Source: Paludibacteraceae bacterium (GTDB taxonomy: Bacteria > Bacteroidota > Bacteroidia > Bacteroidales > Paludibacteraceae). From it: a stretch of 64,000 nt of DNA. A program made the position numbers and the translations under genes. Positions 51,935 through 60,565 of this stretch are shown here, in pieces (within the stretch, counting starts at the first letter, position 1; every line of letters begins with the position of its first letter). The notes beneath the pieces were generated by a model. The model saw only the letters and a program-made list of their open reading frames with translations. It did no database searches and had not been told where the DNA came from. The DNA is taken from positions 1 through 64,000 of the forward strand of contig JAFUWV010000002.1 of assembly GCA_017477325.1 (NCBI GenBank). The letters are read 5' to 3'.

Positions 51935-53038
51935 ATGAAACTGACACGTTTTACTTTCATTCCGGCATTGCTTCTGCTTGCCGCCACGGTATGTGCCAAA
52001 GTAGACATTGTTTACAACGGCGACACTCTTGCCTTCAACAATGATTTCGTCCGCCAATCCAGCGGCTATGTCAAGACTTCGACTGTCCTGCCCGAAATAT
52101 CGGGTATAGCCTGCTCCCGTGTCACTCCGGGTTACATCTGGATGGAGAGCGACGACTATCGTAATGTAGTTGCGTCTGACGAGAAGGGCAGCATGGCCTA
52201 TCTCAAACTCAGTTTCACCAATCTTCCTTCGCGTTGGGACTGGGAGGACATGTGCGGAGGTGTCTATGACGGCAAAAACTACCTCTTCATAGGTGCTTTC
52301 GGTGACAATAACGAGACCACAGGCAATTACCACATCATCTATTTCGAAGAGCCCGAAATTACGGCAGGCTCGACTACCGAAAAGCGTACCATTGCCGCAT
52401 CATATATCAAGTATGAGTATCCCGACGGCTTGCACAACGCCGAGGCTATCATGTATGATAACATCGAGCAGACTATCTACATCATAACCAAAGTGTACTA
52501 CAACGTATGCTCGGTCTATTCTCTGCCTATGAGTCTTGACTACGGAACCGAAGTGCAAACCCTGACCAAGGTATGCGACCTCGGAGTCAAAGCCGACCTC
52601 GGCGAAGACGGTAAACACGGCTTTCATCTCGTCACCGCAGCAGATATATCTCCCGACGGCAGCCTTATTCTCATCAAGAACCATAACAACAATCTCCCCA
52701 ACCTCTCCGTTACCTTGCTCTGGAAGCGCGAAGGCGAAGAGAGTATATCGGAGACGCTGAAGCGGCAGCCTGAGAACCTGGCATGCTACAAATCCGAATG
52801 GCAAGGCGAAGCTATTTGCTGGCTTGACACAACTACTTTCTATACCACGAGCGATGAAGACGAGGGCGACCCGCCAATATACAAATATACCAAACGTAGT
52901 GCTACGGCTCTTGACGATCTGCCTGCCGGGAACATGTCCGGAGCGCAGTTGGTTATGCTCAATGGCAATATCTATATCCGGCAGAAAGACAACCTCTTCT
53001 CACTGCAAGGCCAACGCCTCCCTGCAGCCGCACAATAA
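51935..53038 (+). CDS. Secreted beta-propeller-like protein with T9SS-like C-terminal tail
   Basis: The 367-residue protein has a signal peptide (about 1-21, ending VCA). The mature part shows propeller-like strands with GIACSRVTPGYIWMESDD, WDWEDMCGG, IGAFGDNNETTGNYHI and ADISPDGSLILIKNH, similar in style to phytase/esterase-like propellers; activity is not assigned. The last ~30 residues (QLVMLNGNIYIRQKDNLFSL) form a tail of the kind at the ends of the 11243 and 14380 proteins, suggesting type IX secretion. The DNA of this tail is duplicated at 56228-56345. Confidence 0.8.
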   Translation: MKLTRFTFIPALLLLAATVCAKVDIVYNGDTLAFNNDFVRQSSGYVKTSTVLPEISGIACSRVTPGYIWMESDDYRNVVASDEKGSMAYLKLSFTNLPSRWDWEDMCGGVYDGKNYLFIGAFGDNNETTGNYHIIYFEEPEITAGSTTEKRTIAASYIKYEYPDGLHNAEAIMYDNIEQTIYIITKVYYNVCSVYSLPMSLDYGTEVQTLTKVCDLGVKADLGEDGKHGFHLVTAADISPDGSLILIKNHNNNLPNLSVTLLWKREGEESISETLKRQPENLACYKSEWQGEAICWLDTTTFYTTSDEDEGDPPIYKYTKRSATALDDLPAGNMSGAQLVMLNGNIYIRQKDNLFSLQGQRLPAAAQ

Positions 53039-53041
53039 ACA

Positions 53042-53070
53042 AGAAAGGACTCACACGAGTCCTTTCTCTT
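53042..53070. terminator. Bidirectional terminator
   Basis: An 11-bp stem (AGAAAGGACTC 53042-53052 with GAGTCCTTTCT 53057-53067) and loop ACAC, then CTT. It overlaps the cca stop codon. Confidence 0.75.
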
Positions 53071-54460
53071 TTGCTAATTTCATCAGGTATTCTTTTGCTG
53101 CGTCATAATCATTGGGTATCACCCCGTCAAGTATTGCATCTTTTATCTCCGACTTCAACTCCCCTACAAGGCTGCAGGGTTCCAAGCCGAGCAGTTTCAT
53201 TATCTCCTCTCCGCGTACCGGAGGCTGGAAATTCCTTATTCTGTCCCTCTCCTCCAGTTCCACCATCTTCTGCTTTACCAGCTCGTAGTTCTGCTTGAAA
53301 CGCTTTACTTTCTCCTCGTTCTTCGATGTTATATCAGCATTGCAGAGTATCATCAGGTCGTCTATATCGTCTCCTGCCTCGAACAGCAGTCGTCTTACGG
53401 CGCTGTCCGTCACCGTGTCTTCTATAAGATTGATAGGGCGCATGTGCAGGTCAACCAGTTTAACCACATAGTCCATCTTCTCGTTCTGAGGCAGTTTCAT
53501 CTTCTTGAAGATCTTCGGAATCATCTTTGCCCCCAGGTAATTGTGGTTGCGGAAAGTCCAGCCTGCCCCTGCTTCCCACTGTTTTGACTTCGGCTTGCCT
53601 ATGTCATGCAGCAGTGCCGCCCATCTGAGCCACAGGTTATCCGACTCTGCAGCCACATTATCAAGCACCTGAAGCGTATGCAGAAACACATCCTTATGCC
53701 CTCTGCCATCCTTCGTCTCCACTCCGCGCAACTCAGCCAACTCAGGGAATATCAGTTCCAGCAGCCCTGTTTTGTCTAACAGATTCCAGCCTACAGAGGG
53801 CTTTCTTGAGAGCATTATCTTGTTCAGTTCGTCCGCTATCCTCTCCTTTGTTATTATCTCTATCCTCGCTCTGTTCCTGCATATAGCCTCGAAGGTCTCT
53901 CGTGAGAGATAGAAACCCAGTTGCGAGGCGAACCTTATTCCGCGCATCATTCTGAGCGGGTCGTCAGAAAAGGTTATATCGGGGTCAAGCGGAGTCCTTA
54001 TTGTGCAGTCCTCCAGGTCCTCTATACCCCCGAACGGGTCAAGCAACTCGCCATACCTCTCACTGTTAAGACATATCGCAAGAGCGTTGATGGTGAAGTC
54101 TCTGCGGTTCTGATCCTCTTCCAAGGTGCCGTTTTCCACTATCGGATTACGGCTGTCGTGTCTGTAACTCTCACGTCTGGCACCGACGAATTCCAGTTCC
54201 AGGTCCCCTTTCTTTACTTGTGCAGTGCCGTATGTCTTGAACACGGCCAGATGTGCACCTTTTCCAAGGCGCTTGCTTACCGCTTCGGCAAGTTCTATAC
54301 CCGAACCTACCACCACCACATCGATGTCCTTCGACGGCCTGTGCAGCAGCAGGTCACGCACCCAACCGCCTATCACGTAGCACTCCAGACCGAGTCTGTC
54401 CGCCTCTTCACCTATAAGCAGAAACTCCTTTGACCGTATCTTATCGTTGTCGATTATCAT
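53051..54460 (-). CDS. cca: CCA tRNA nucleotidyltransferase with HD domain
   Basis: The 469-residue class II nucleotidyltransferase has GGWVRDLLLHR (about 31-41) and catalytic KDIDVVV, the RRDFTINALA motif near 118, then tRNA-binding regions and an HD domain (HDIGK near 290). It adds CCA to tRNA 3' ends; both tRNAs in this window lack encoded CCA. Poly(A) polymerase is a less likely alternative. Its promoter is interleaved with that of the divergent DUF4294 gene. Confidence 0.93.
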   Translation of the reverse strand: MIIDNDKIRSKEFLLIGEEADRLGLECYVIGGWVRDLLLHRPSKDIDVVVVGSGIELAEAVSKRLGKGAHLAVFKTYGTAQVKKGDLELEFVGARRESYRHDSRNPIVENGTLEEDQNRRDFTINALAICLNSERYGELLDPFGGIEDLEDCTIRTPLDPDITFSDDPLRMMRGIRFASQLGFYLSRETFEAICRNRARIEIITKERIADELNKIMLSRKPSVGWNLLDKTGLLELIFPELAELRGVETKDGRGHKDVFLHTLQVLDNVAAESDNLWLRWAALLHDIGKPKSKQWEAGAGWTFRNHNYLGAKMIPKIFKKMKLPQNEKMDYVVKLVDLHMRPINLIEDTVTDSAVRRLLFEAGDDIDDLMILCNADITSKNEEKVKRFKQNYELVKQKMVELEERDRIRNFQPPVRGEEIMKLLGLEPCSLVGELKSEIKDAILDGVIPNDYDAAKEYLMKLAKEKGLV

Positions 54461-54498
54461 TCATTCCGTGAGGTGAAATCCTCCATTAAAATAACGTG

Positions 54499-54530
54499 CA
54501 AAGATAATACTTTTTTGTAATTGGCACAAA
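54499..54530 (-). promoter_or_regulatory. Promoter of cca
   Basis: On the minus strand TTTG (54527-54530), a 20-bp spacer and TATCTTTG (54499-54506). Confidence 0.85.
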
Positions 54531-54543
54531 TATTGTATCTTTG
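54514..54543 (+). promoter_or_regulatory. Promoter of the DUF4294 gene
   Basis: TTTG (54514-54517), an 18-bp spacer and TATCTTTG (54536-54543). It is interleaved with the cca promoter, and its -7 box covers the alternative TTG start at 54541. Confidence 0.7.
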
Positions 54544-54561
54544 CAGTCGAAACAGACAGGT

Positions 54562-55161
54562 ATGAAACGACTTTGGCTTCATATTATACTTATTGTCAGC
54601 CTTTGCCTGAGCACTCTTCCTTGCAAGGCGGAAGACAAGACCCGTGAACATCTCGACTCGCTTGCCGTACAGATAAAAGGCACAGACACTCTCTTTCTTG
54701 CCTTCCTGCACGACGTATACATCTTCCCTCCCATGCGCTTCAAGAGCAAGAAGCAGGAGAAGTTCTACTGGCGCACAGTTCGCGACGTCAAGAAGACTCT
54801 GCCGATAGCCAAGATACTGAACAAGGAGATGATAAAAACAGACCAGGTTATGTCCCGCATGTCCAAGCGCGAACAGCGCAAGTTCTGGAAGCAGTACGAG
54901 AGAGTACTCTATGACCAGTATGAAGACCAGTTCCGCCAGATGACAGCAGCACAGGGACAGATGCTTATGAAACTCATTGACAGGGAGTCCGGACGCACGT
55001 CCTACGATGTCATAAAATACTACAAAGGTTCATTTGTAGCCAACTTCTGGCAGGGTATAGCCAAGATGGTGGGTAACAATCTCAAAGAAGAATACGACGG
55101 CAACGACAAGGACAAAATCACAGAACGTATAATATTGCTTGTAGAAGCGGGCCAGCTCTGA
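54562..55161 (+). CDS. Exported DUF4294 protein
   Basis: The ATG at 54562 is chosen as the longer TTG start lies in the -7 box. The 199-residue protein has a signal peptide (MKRLWLHIILIVSL..., cleavage about 23-24) and the DUF4294 pattern: YIFPPMRF, then RTVRDVKKTLPIAK and DRESGRTSYDVIKYYKG. The family is common in Bacteroidota with no known activity. Its 3' end is 10 nt from the convergent AraC gene. Confidence 0.85.
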   Translation: MKRLWLHIILIVSLCLSTLPCKAEDKTREHLDSLAVQIKGTDTLFLAFLHDVYIFPPMRFKSKKQEKFYWRTVRDVKKTLPIAKILNKEMIKTDQVMSRMSKREQRKFWKQYERVLYDQYEDQFRQMTAAQGQMLMKLIDRESGRTSYDVIKYYKGSFVANFWQGIAKMVGNNLKEEYDGNDKDKITERIILLVEAGQL

Positions 55162-55171
55162 ACAAGCAAAG

Positions 55172-56011
55172 TTAGTTCTTGCGGTATTCTTTTGGTGTTG
55201 TTCCTGTGTGCGACTTGAAGAAGCGGTTGAAGAAGGCTACATTGTCAAAGCCAAGCGACATCGCTATCTCTTTTATCTGCAGGTTGGTTATCTTCAGTTG
55301 CGCCTTAGCATCGGTGAGTATGGCATCTATTATCAGGTCTCCTGCCGTTTTCCCGCTTACAGACTTCACTGTAGAACACAGGTGCGGCAGCGACAGCCGC
55401 ATTGCCTCGGCATACTGCGCCACATGATGCCACTCGTGATAGTGTGCGAGCACCAGCTTCTGGTAGTCCTGATATACCTCTGTTTTGCGGTCTTGCGGCC
55501 GGATCGGGTGAGGCTGTTGCTGACGTGCGAAGTCAACATAAAACAACTGAAACATGTTGAACACATGCACCATTTTCTCTGTGCTGAGCAGCGAGGGCGT
55601 GCAATTAAGCGCATCAAGCAGCACTTTGAAAGTCTGGCTTATCACGTTTGCAACCTCATCAGTCATGTGTATGGTCGGATTACTCAGATGCAGCGCCTGG
55701 GTAGATATTCTTGCGCTATAGGAATACTTGTCGAGGAAAGAAGACGAGAACAGGACGTAGTAAACAAGCGCATCTTCCGAGAACTCATGTATAAGAAGGA
55801 AAGTTCCGGGTTCAATGAGCAGCAGGTCGTTCTGCTTGAAGTCCATCTGAGTGATATTAAGCGTGGCTTTTGCACATCCGCGCACCATATAAGCGTACAC
55901 ACCGCACTTGATTTTACACGGGAAGCGTCCGTATTCATTCATTATCTTACCGCTTGCATCACCTATCAAATAGTCGGTGGGGCAATCCAAAAGGGGTATA
56001 TTAGGCTCCAT
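55172..56011 (-). CDS. AraC-family transcriptional regulator
   Basis: The 279-residue protein has an N-terminal cupin-like ligand domain (about 10-140) and a C-terminal AraC/XylS DNA-binding domain (about 175-279) with two helix-turn-helices and the ending GFDNVAFFNRFFKSHTGTTPKEYRK. It probably responds to a small ligand. Its target is unknown; a duplicated secretion tail remnant lies just upstream (56228), so a lost secreted-protein gene is a possible former target. Confidence 0.92.
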   Translation of the reverse strand: MEPNIPLLDCPTDYLIGDASGKIMNEYGRFPCKIKCGVYAYMVRGCAKATLNITQMDFKQNDLLLIEPGTFLLIHEFSEDALVYYVLFSSSFLDKYSYSARISTQALHLSNPTIHMTDEVANVISQTFKVLLDALNCTPSLLSTEKMVHVFNMFQLFYVDFARQQQPHPIRPQDRKTEVYQDYQKLVLAHYHEWHHVAQYAEAMRLSLPHLCSTVKSVSGKTAGDLIIDAILTDAKAQLKITNLQIKEIAMSLGFDNVAFFNRFFKSHTGTTPKEYRKN

Positions 56012-56069
56012 ACTGTTGAGTTTATGTGTTATTCCGGGTTGTCAGCAAACCTTTCTGTGTTTGCGACTG

Positions 56070-56100
56070 CAAAGGTAATAAAAACTTTTATATCTACAAA
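56070..56100 (-). promoter_or_regulatory. Promoter of the AraC regulator
   Basis: On the minus strand TTTG (56097-56100), a 19-bp spacer and TACCTTTG (56070-56077). Confidence 0.8.
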
Positions 56101-56227
56101 CAGATATTAAAAAAAGTATGGTTTTTGAGCAATAATAATAACCTTTTCTTATGTTATACATTAAAAACAGTACTAATTAGCAAAGAGTGACCTGAATAGC
56201 AAACTCACTTTGGTAGTATGCAAGCAT

Positions 56228-56345
56228 CAGGGAGGCGTTGGCCTTGCAGTGAGAACAGGTCGTCTTTCTGCCGGATATAGATATTGCCGTTGAGCATAAC
56301 CAGCTGCGCTCCGGACATATTCCCGACAGGCAGGTCGTCAAGAGC
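56228..56345 (-). pseudogene. Detached copy of a secreted protein's C-terminal tail
   Basis: On the minus strand these 118 bp match 52907-53024 without gaps and with 7 differences (about 94%). The frame still reads DDLPVGNMSGAQLVMLNG, then NIYIRQKDDLFSLQGQRLP, but no start or signal peptide precedes it: the rpsT terminator lies 19 bp upstream. It is a remnant of a deleted gene or a displaced duplicate. Confidence 0.85.
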
Positions 56346-56363
56346 ACGGGAGGCAAAAACAAC

Positions 56364-56388
56364 AAAAGGGCAGCCTGAAAGACTGCCC
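56364..56388 (-). terminator. Terminator of rpsT
   Basis: On the minus strand GGGCAG pairs with CTGCCC (56383-56388 with 56368-56373), followed by TTTTGTTG. Confidence 0.75.
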
Positions 56389-56415
56389 TCTATCAATATA
56401 AGAGAACTCTGTTGC

Positions 56416-56670
56416 TTACGCGAGTTTGTTAACGTAGATAGCCAGACTCGACTTGAGGTTAGCTGCTTTGTTTTTGTGGATGATGTTGCGTTTTGCAAGT
56501 TTGTCCAGCATAGAGCTAACTTTGGGCAGCATAGCGGCTGCTTCGGTCTTGTCGGTAGTAGCACGTACTTTGCGCACAGCATTGCGTGCTGTCTTTGCAT
56601 AGTAGTGATTGTGGAGTTTACGGGTCTCGGTTTGACGAATTCTCTTCAAAGATGATTTATGGTTTGCCAT
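56416..56670 (-). CDS. rpsT: 30S ribosomal protein bS20
   Basis: The 84-residue basic helical protein starts [18 protein letters not shown] and ends VNKLA, as in S20. It binds 16S rRNA early in 30S assembly. It lies 43 nt downstream of tRNA-Glu on the same strand and shares its promoter, so both are likely made from one transcript. Confidence 0.95.
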   Translation of the reverse strand: MANHKSSLKRIRQTETRKLHNHYYAKTARNAVRKVRATTDKTEAAAMLPKVSSMLDKLAKRNIIHKNKAANLKSSLAIYVNKLA

Positions 56671-56712
56671 CTTAATTCTGTTTTAGTTGTTTAGTTACTA
56701 ATCTGTTATTTG

Positions 56713-56784
56713 TAGCCCATAGCAGAATCGAACTGCTCTTTTAAGAATGAAAATCTTACGTCCTAGCCGATAGACGAATGGGCC
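56713..56784 (-). tRNA. tRNA-Glu (TTC)
   Basis: On the minus strand the acceptor begins GGCCCAT and ends ATGGGCT (first pair G-U), anticodon stem TAAGA/TCTTA with loop TTTTCAT (anticodon TTC), and T-arm AGCAG-TTCGATT-CTGCT. The CCA is not encoded. It is followed by rpsT. Confidence 0.93.
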
Positions 56785-56815
56785 GATAGATGCTCCGATT
56801 TCACGAAAGCGGCTG

Positions 56816-56847
56816 CAAAGGTACTGCAACTTTTTGAATTACGCAAA
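56816..56847 (-). promoter_or_regulatory. Promoter of tRNA-Glu/rpsT
   Basis: On the minus strand TTTG (56844-56847), a 20-bp spacer and TACCTTTG (56816-56823): exact consensus. Confidence 0.85.
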
Positions 56848-56933
56848 TATTTGAAGAAAAAAAGTTGATTTATTTTACTTTTATATACAAATTTAGCGCT
56901 TTTTCAACCCTATTCAAGGCAGGATAATATGCA

Positions 56934-57073
56934 TAAAAAAGAGACAGTTTATGCACAACTGTCTCCGCATAGAAAATATATTGAGGTTAATGGGTGGTCA
57001 AGGTTAATGGAACCTGATAGCAGATAGTGTTTGTTGAAGGTTGTAAGGTTGTGTAATGACAACACTTTGTTAT
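56934..57073 (-). ncRNA. Candidate small RNA of about 140 nt
   Basis: A promoter at 57080-57110 points leftward into a gene-free gap, and a terminator follows at 56935-56965 on the same strand. No open frame longer than a few codons is seen between them. The predicted RNA has repeats of TTAACCT and a 3' hairpin with U-run. It could be the 3' UTR of the regulator gene ending at 57203, but the separate promoter argues for an independent RNA. Confidence 0.5.
56935..56965 (-). terminator. Terminator of the candidate small RNA
   Basis: GAGACAGTT (56941-56949) pairs with AACTGTCTC (56957-56965) around a 7-nt loop; on the minus strand a six-T run follows (56935-56940). Confidence 0.8.
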
Positions 57074-57079
57074 CGGTTG

Positions 57080-57110
57080 CAAAGGTACGGCAAAACCGTG
57101 ATAACGCAAT
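57080..57110 (-). promoter_or_regulatory. Promoter of the candidate small RNA
   Basis: On the minus strand ATTG (57107-57110), a 19-bp spacer and TACCTTTG (57080-57087), about 95 bp beyond the stop of the regulator gene. Confidence 0.65.
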
Positions 57111-57202
57111 TAACATTATCTTACAAAAGGAAGAAAGAGTTTTGACAATTTCTTACAAAATACGTCTTCTGAAGGTTTTATAAGCCTATTTCAGTGCCGA
57201 GA

Positions 57203-58870
57203 CTACTTGTTTTGCTTGCGGAAGTCGGATGGCGAGACCCCATGGAAACGCTTGAAACTGCGTGAGAAGGTGCTTATCTCGTCGTATCCGCACGCCAGTG
57301 CCACGTCGGAGACAGAGACGGCTGTGTCGGCTTTAAGCATCTGTCCCGCTTTCTGCATTCTCACTGCATTGATGAAGGCGTTGGGCAGTTCTCCGGTAAG
57401 GCTGAATATGCGTCTGCGGAAGGTCTGAGGTGTCATGTTGAAATGCGCAGCCACGGACTCGACAGAATAGCAGGCTTCCGCCTTTGCTTCTCTGACCACC
57501 TGCACCACTTCAGCAAGAAACAATTTCTCTTCCTCGGTGAGCGAGGAATATATTTCGTTGGCTGTTGCGTCGTCTGCATCATCTTGGTTTTCCGCACTTT
57601 CCTTCTTCAGTTGCGCCTGCAGCAGTTCTATTTCCTGAAGCAGCTTCTCGAGACGGCGGTGATGGCGCCTTCTTGACACAATGAATGTGACGGGGGCGAC
57701 TACCAGCAGTATCACAAGAACAGCGACAAGCAGGATGACGCGCTCGGTGTTCTTCCGGCGGAGGTCTCTGTTCTGCATCTGGAGGTGATAGTTGTCGTAC
57801 TCGGCAGCATATTTGGAGAGCAGCATGCCCGTCTCGTTGTCATAGAGCGAGTCGCGCAACTGGTTGTAGCAGTCGCCGTGATAGAGAGCCTGTTCCACGT
57901 CGATATGCCGCAGTGCATCATGCAGCCCTTTGTGCGTCTGGCAGAGGTTGAAGATGTCGTTCTGTCCGGCGAAGATGCCGAGAGCCTCTTTATAATAGCG
58001 TACAGCGGCGGAGTCGTTGCCTTGTGCGTGCATGAGTATCCCCATCTGGTTGCAGGCTATGCCGAGCGAGTGTCGGTTGCCGTCGCTGCGGAACTCGGGT
58101 ATAGCCTCGTTGAGTGCGCCCTGGGCTTCGGTGTATCTTCCCATGGCGATGAGAGCGGAGGCACGCTGGGCCTGGCGTATGGCCGCCTTGTTTTTTCTGC
58201 CGAGCGAGGTCTCTATATGGTATGCTTCGGTGGCATACTGCAGCGACCGGAGGTTGTCGCCCTTGCGGAAGAAGACCTCCGATGCCGTACCCTTGACCAG
58301 CGCCACCTTGCACAGGTTGCCTGTCTGCTCGGCATACTTGACGGACTCGAGAATAAACTTTTCGGCTTCGTCGAACTGGCGTGTCATGATGTAAATGGCA
58401 GCCAGTGTGTTCAGGGAGCTGCTGATATGGTCGGGGTCGCCTTCCGTCAGATCCATATCGTAGCACTGCTTGGCATACTGTGCCGCCTGCTCGAACTGCC
58501 CCAGGCGGATGTTGACAACAGCAAGCAGACCGAGTGCATCTGCCTTCTGCCCGGGAGTACCGAAGAATGATTCGAGCGCCCTCACGCCATACTCTTCAGC
58601 CGTCTTGTAACGCTGCTGTTCGTTGTACCATTCGGTTGCCCAATAGCAGACGTTGAAATTGATTTCCTCTGCGGAAGAATATATATCGAACGATATGGTG
58701 TCGTCCGTGAGACCCTCCTGAAGCAGTACCTCGAAGAAGGAGTTGGCATTGCTGACCGACTGCACAGAGTCGTATGCGGCAAGAGCCGTATCCACGTCCT
58801 GAGGCGAGGCGGACAGGCACGCACAGAACGTGAGCAAAAGAGATGCAATATAGACTCTGAGAAAATTCAT
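57203..58870 (-). CDS. Transmembrane TPR-AraC regulator
   Basis: The 555-residue protein has a signal peptide (1-22), periplasmic TPR repeats (about 70-345), a transmembrane helix (377-398), a coiled-coil linker (about 403-425) and a cytoplasmic AraC DNA-binding domain (about 466-553; GYDEISTFSRSFKRFHGVSPSDFR). It is a one-component membrane regulator able to sense envelope signals and act on DNA directly. It lies 11 nt downstream of the metallophosphoesterase gene. Similar TPR logic is used by the histidine kinase at 26826. Confidence 0.9.
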   Translation of the reverse strand: MNFLRVYIASLLLTFCACLSASPQDVDTALAAYDSVQSVSNANSFFEVLLQEGLTDDTISFDIYSSAEEINFNVCYWATEWYNEQQRYKTAEEYGVRALESFFGTPGQKADALGLLAVVNIRLGQFEQAAQYAKQCYDMDLTEGDPDHISSSLNTLAAIYIMTRQFDEAEKFILESVKYAEQTGNLCKVALVKGTASEVFFRKGDNLRSLQYATEAYHIETSLGRKNKAAIRQAQRASALIAMGRYTEAQGALNEAIPEFRSDGNRHSLGIACNQMGILMHAQGNDSAAVRYYKEALGIFAGQNDIFNLCQTHKGLHDALRHIDVEQALYHGDCYNQLRDSLYDNETGMLLSKYAAEYDNYHLQMQNRDLRRKNTERVILLVAVLVILLVVAPVTFIVSRRRHHRRLEKLLQEIELLQAQLKKESAENQDDADDATANEIYSSLTEEEKLFLAEVVQVVREAKAEACYSVESVAAHFNMTPQTFRRRIFSLTGELPNAFINAVRMQKAGQMLKADTAVSVSDVALACGYDEISTFSRSFKRFHGVSPSDFRKQNK

Positions 58871-58881
58871 CTTTGCTGTAT

Positions 58882-60138
58882 TTACATCTGCCTTGACTCG
58901 TATCTGCTGAGCACAACGGAGTCGAAGACGGTGTCCGCATCGGCATTCCAGGTGTTGACTCTGATGCTGTCCCGATAGACTTTGACATCCTCGAAGACAC
59001 GCATATAGGCGGCATGGCTGTCAGCATGCAAATCCTCTTTGGGCGGATAAAACTTGTCTGACGAGTTGGTGAGTATATACACGGGCTTGCCGCTCTGGGC
59101 GGCAGTACGCATATAGTTGTGGTCGTGTCCGGCAAAGACGAGGTCCGCCTTTATGTCTGACTGTTCGAATATACGCTGAAAGGCGAGCCGGAGGAGTGTG
59201 TTGCTCCGGTTGGAAGAAGCAGAGAAGAGCGGATGGTGCATCACAATGATCTTCCATACTTCGGGCCGCCGGGCGAGCACCATACGGAGCCAGGTCTGCA
59301 TAATGGTGTAGTCCGGTACGGACTGCAGTGCATCAGTGTCCAGGACGATGATTCTGGCATACGGGAAATCCAGGAAATATGTAGTCTCAGAGAAGCGTTC
59401 CGGTCCGTTCCCGGGATTACCGAACACGTGCGTCCACCTCCGGTCGAGGGTCTTGTGTATTCCTTTAAGGTACTCATGGTTGCCGGTGGCGGCTATGACG
59501 GGTGTGACAGTCTGCCTGTCGCCAAGCGAGTTGAAGAAGAGCTGCCAGTAGTGGTCGGTGGGCCGCTCGATGATGTCACCCACAAAAACCATAGCCGCGG
59601 GCAGTGCGTTGCCAAGCACTTGGGCAGAGAAGGCTGTGTTGAACAAAGCACTTGAGGCTGCACCCTGCTTGTCCTGTATGTCACCAAAGACGAGGAACTG
59701 CTGCATATTGTTCTGCGAAGCTCTGTCAGCAAAGTAGAGGTTGTACCACTGTGAGGCATGGCCGGCAGCGATGCACCGGTAGGAGTAGTTGCCTGCGATG
59801 ACGGAGTCGAGCACGGCACGATAGAACGCAGCCTTGCCGGCGCGGGAGCTGACTATGGTGCCGTGCGCAGGAAAAACGAGCGTGTCCCGCGTGGTCCAAT
59901 TGAGCAACTCCACGCATGCAGGCGCTGTCACGGTGTCGCATCTGAAACTCACAATACGCGTACTCTGCGTCTTCTCGCCGTATGAGAGAACTATGTTGTG
60001 CGGCACTGCCGGGACGCTGTAAGGCTGCTCCGGCTGATTGCCGAACCATGCTTTCCAGCGCAGCGCACAAACTATTGCTGCCGCCACCACAAGGATGACG
60101 GCAACAACAGAAAGCGATATCTTGGCTGCCCGGGACAA
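58882..60138 (-). CDS. Membrane-anchored calcineurin-like metallophosphoesterase
   Basis: The 418-residue protein appears to start with TTG at 60138; no ATG is available in frame upstream. A signal anchor lies at 7-27. An N-terminal purple-acid-phosphatase-like beta domain (about 40-140) precedes the metallophosphatase domain with all motifs: GDIQD (152), GDIIE (187), GNHE (219), HHP (301) and GHDHNY (337). It should hydrolyse phosphoesters in the periplasm using two metals; the substrate is unknown. It is 5 nt after the DUF3127 gene and 11 nt before the TPR-AraC gene. Confidence 0.88.
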   Translation of the reverse strand: MSRAAKISLSVVAVILVVAAAIVCALRWKAWFGNQPEQPYSVPAVPHNIVLSYGEKTQSTRIVSFRCDTVTAPACVELLNWTTRDTLVFPAHGTIVSSRAGKAAFYRAVLDSVIAGNYSYRCIAAGHASQWYNLYFADRASQNNMQQFLVFGDIQDKQGAASSALFNTAFSAQVLGNALPAAMVFVGDIIERPTDHYWQLFFNSLGDRQTVTPVIAATGNHEYLKGIHKTLDRRWTHVFGNPGNGPERFSETTYFLDFPYARIIVLDTDALQSVPDYTIMQTWLRMVLARRPEVWKIIVMHHPLFSASSNRSNTLLRLAFQRIFEQSDIKADLVFAGHDHNYMRTAAQSGKPVYILTNSSDKFYPPKEDLHADSHAAYMRVFEDVKVYRDSIRVNTWNADADTVFDSVVLSRYESRQM

Positions 60139-60143
60139 TTTCT

Positions 60144-60560
60144 TTAGAACGGCAGGTCAGTGCCGTCATCTACGGGTGCGTCATTCTTTATCTGGTCGAA
60201 GGTCTGCAAGTTGCTTACTGCAGGCTGCGGCTGCACGGGCTGGGCAGTCTTTTCAGGCTGCCCTTGCGCTGAAGGTTCGGCCGCTACTATTCCCTGCTGC
60301 ACTTTCCATGCACGGATACTTGTGTACCAACGTCCGTTGAATTCGCGGGACTCGATGTCAAAACTAACCGTCACCAGATCGTCTATTTTGCAGGGATTGG
60401 CTTTGATTCGTTCTTCTCCGAAGATTTCGAAGCATACTTTCTTCGGGTACTGCTCTTGCGTCTCCAGAACGTATGACTGCACCTGCCACGGGTTACCCGT
60501 ACGGGTGGAGGTTCCTTCCTGAAGCGGCAGCACTTGTATGATTTTACCTGATACTTCCAT
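60144..60560 (-). CDS. DUF3127 OB-fold protein with SSB-like acidic tail
   Basis: The 138-residue cytoplasmic protein has a DUF3127 core (about 1-90; MEVSGKIIQVLPLQEG..., VCFEIFGEERI, FNGRWYTSIRAWKV), a family predicted to have an OB-fold. A Gln/Pro-rich linker follows, then an acidic end VDDGTDLPF. This closely resembles the C-terminal tail of SSB (DDDIPF), which recruits replication and repair proteins. It is therefore a likely single-strand DNA-binding protein (inference). Confidence 0.8.
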   Translation of the reverse strand: MEVSGKIIQVLPLQEGTSTRTGNPWQVQSYVLETQEQYPKKVCFEIFGEERIKANPCKIDDLVTVSFDIESREFNGRWYTSIRAWKVQQGIVAAEPSAQGQPEKTAQPVQPQPAVSNLQTFDQIKNDAPVDDGTDLPF

Positions 60561-60565
60561 GATTC

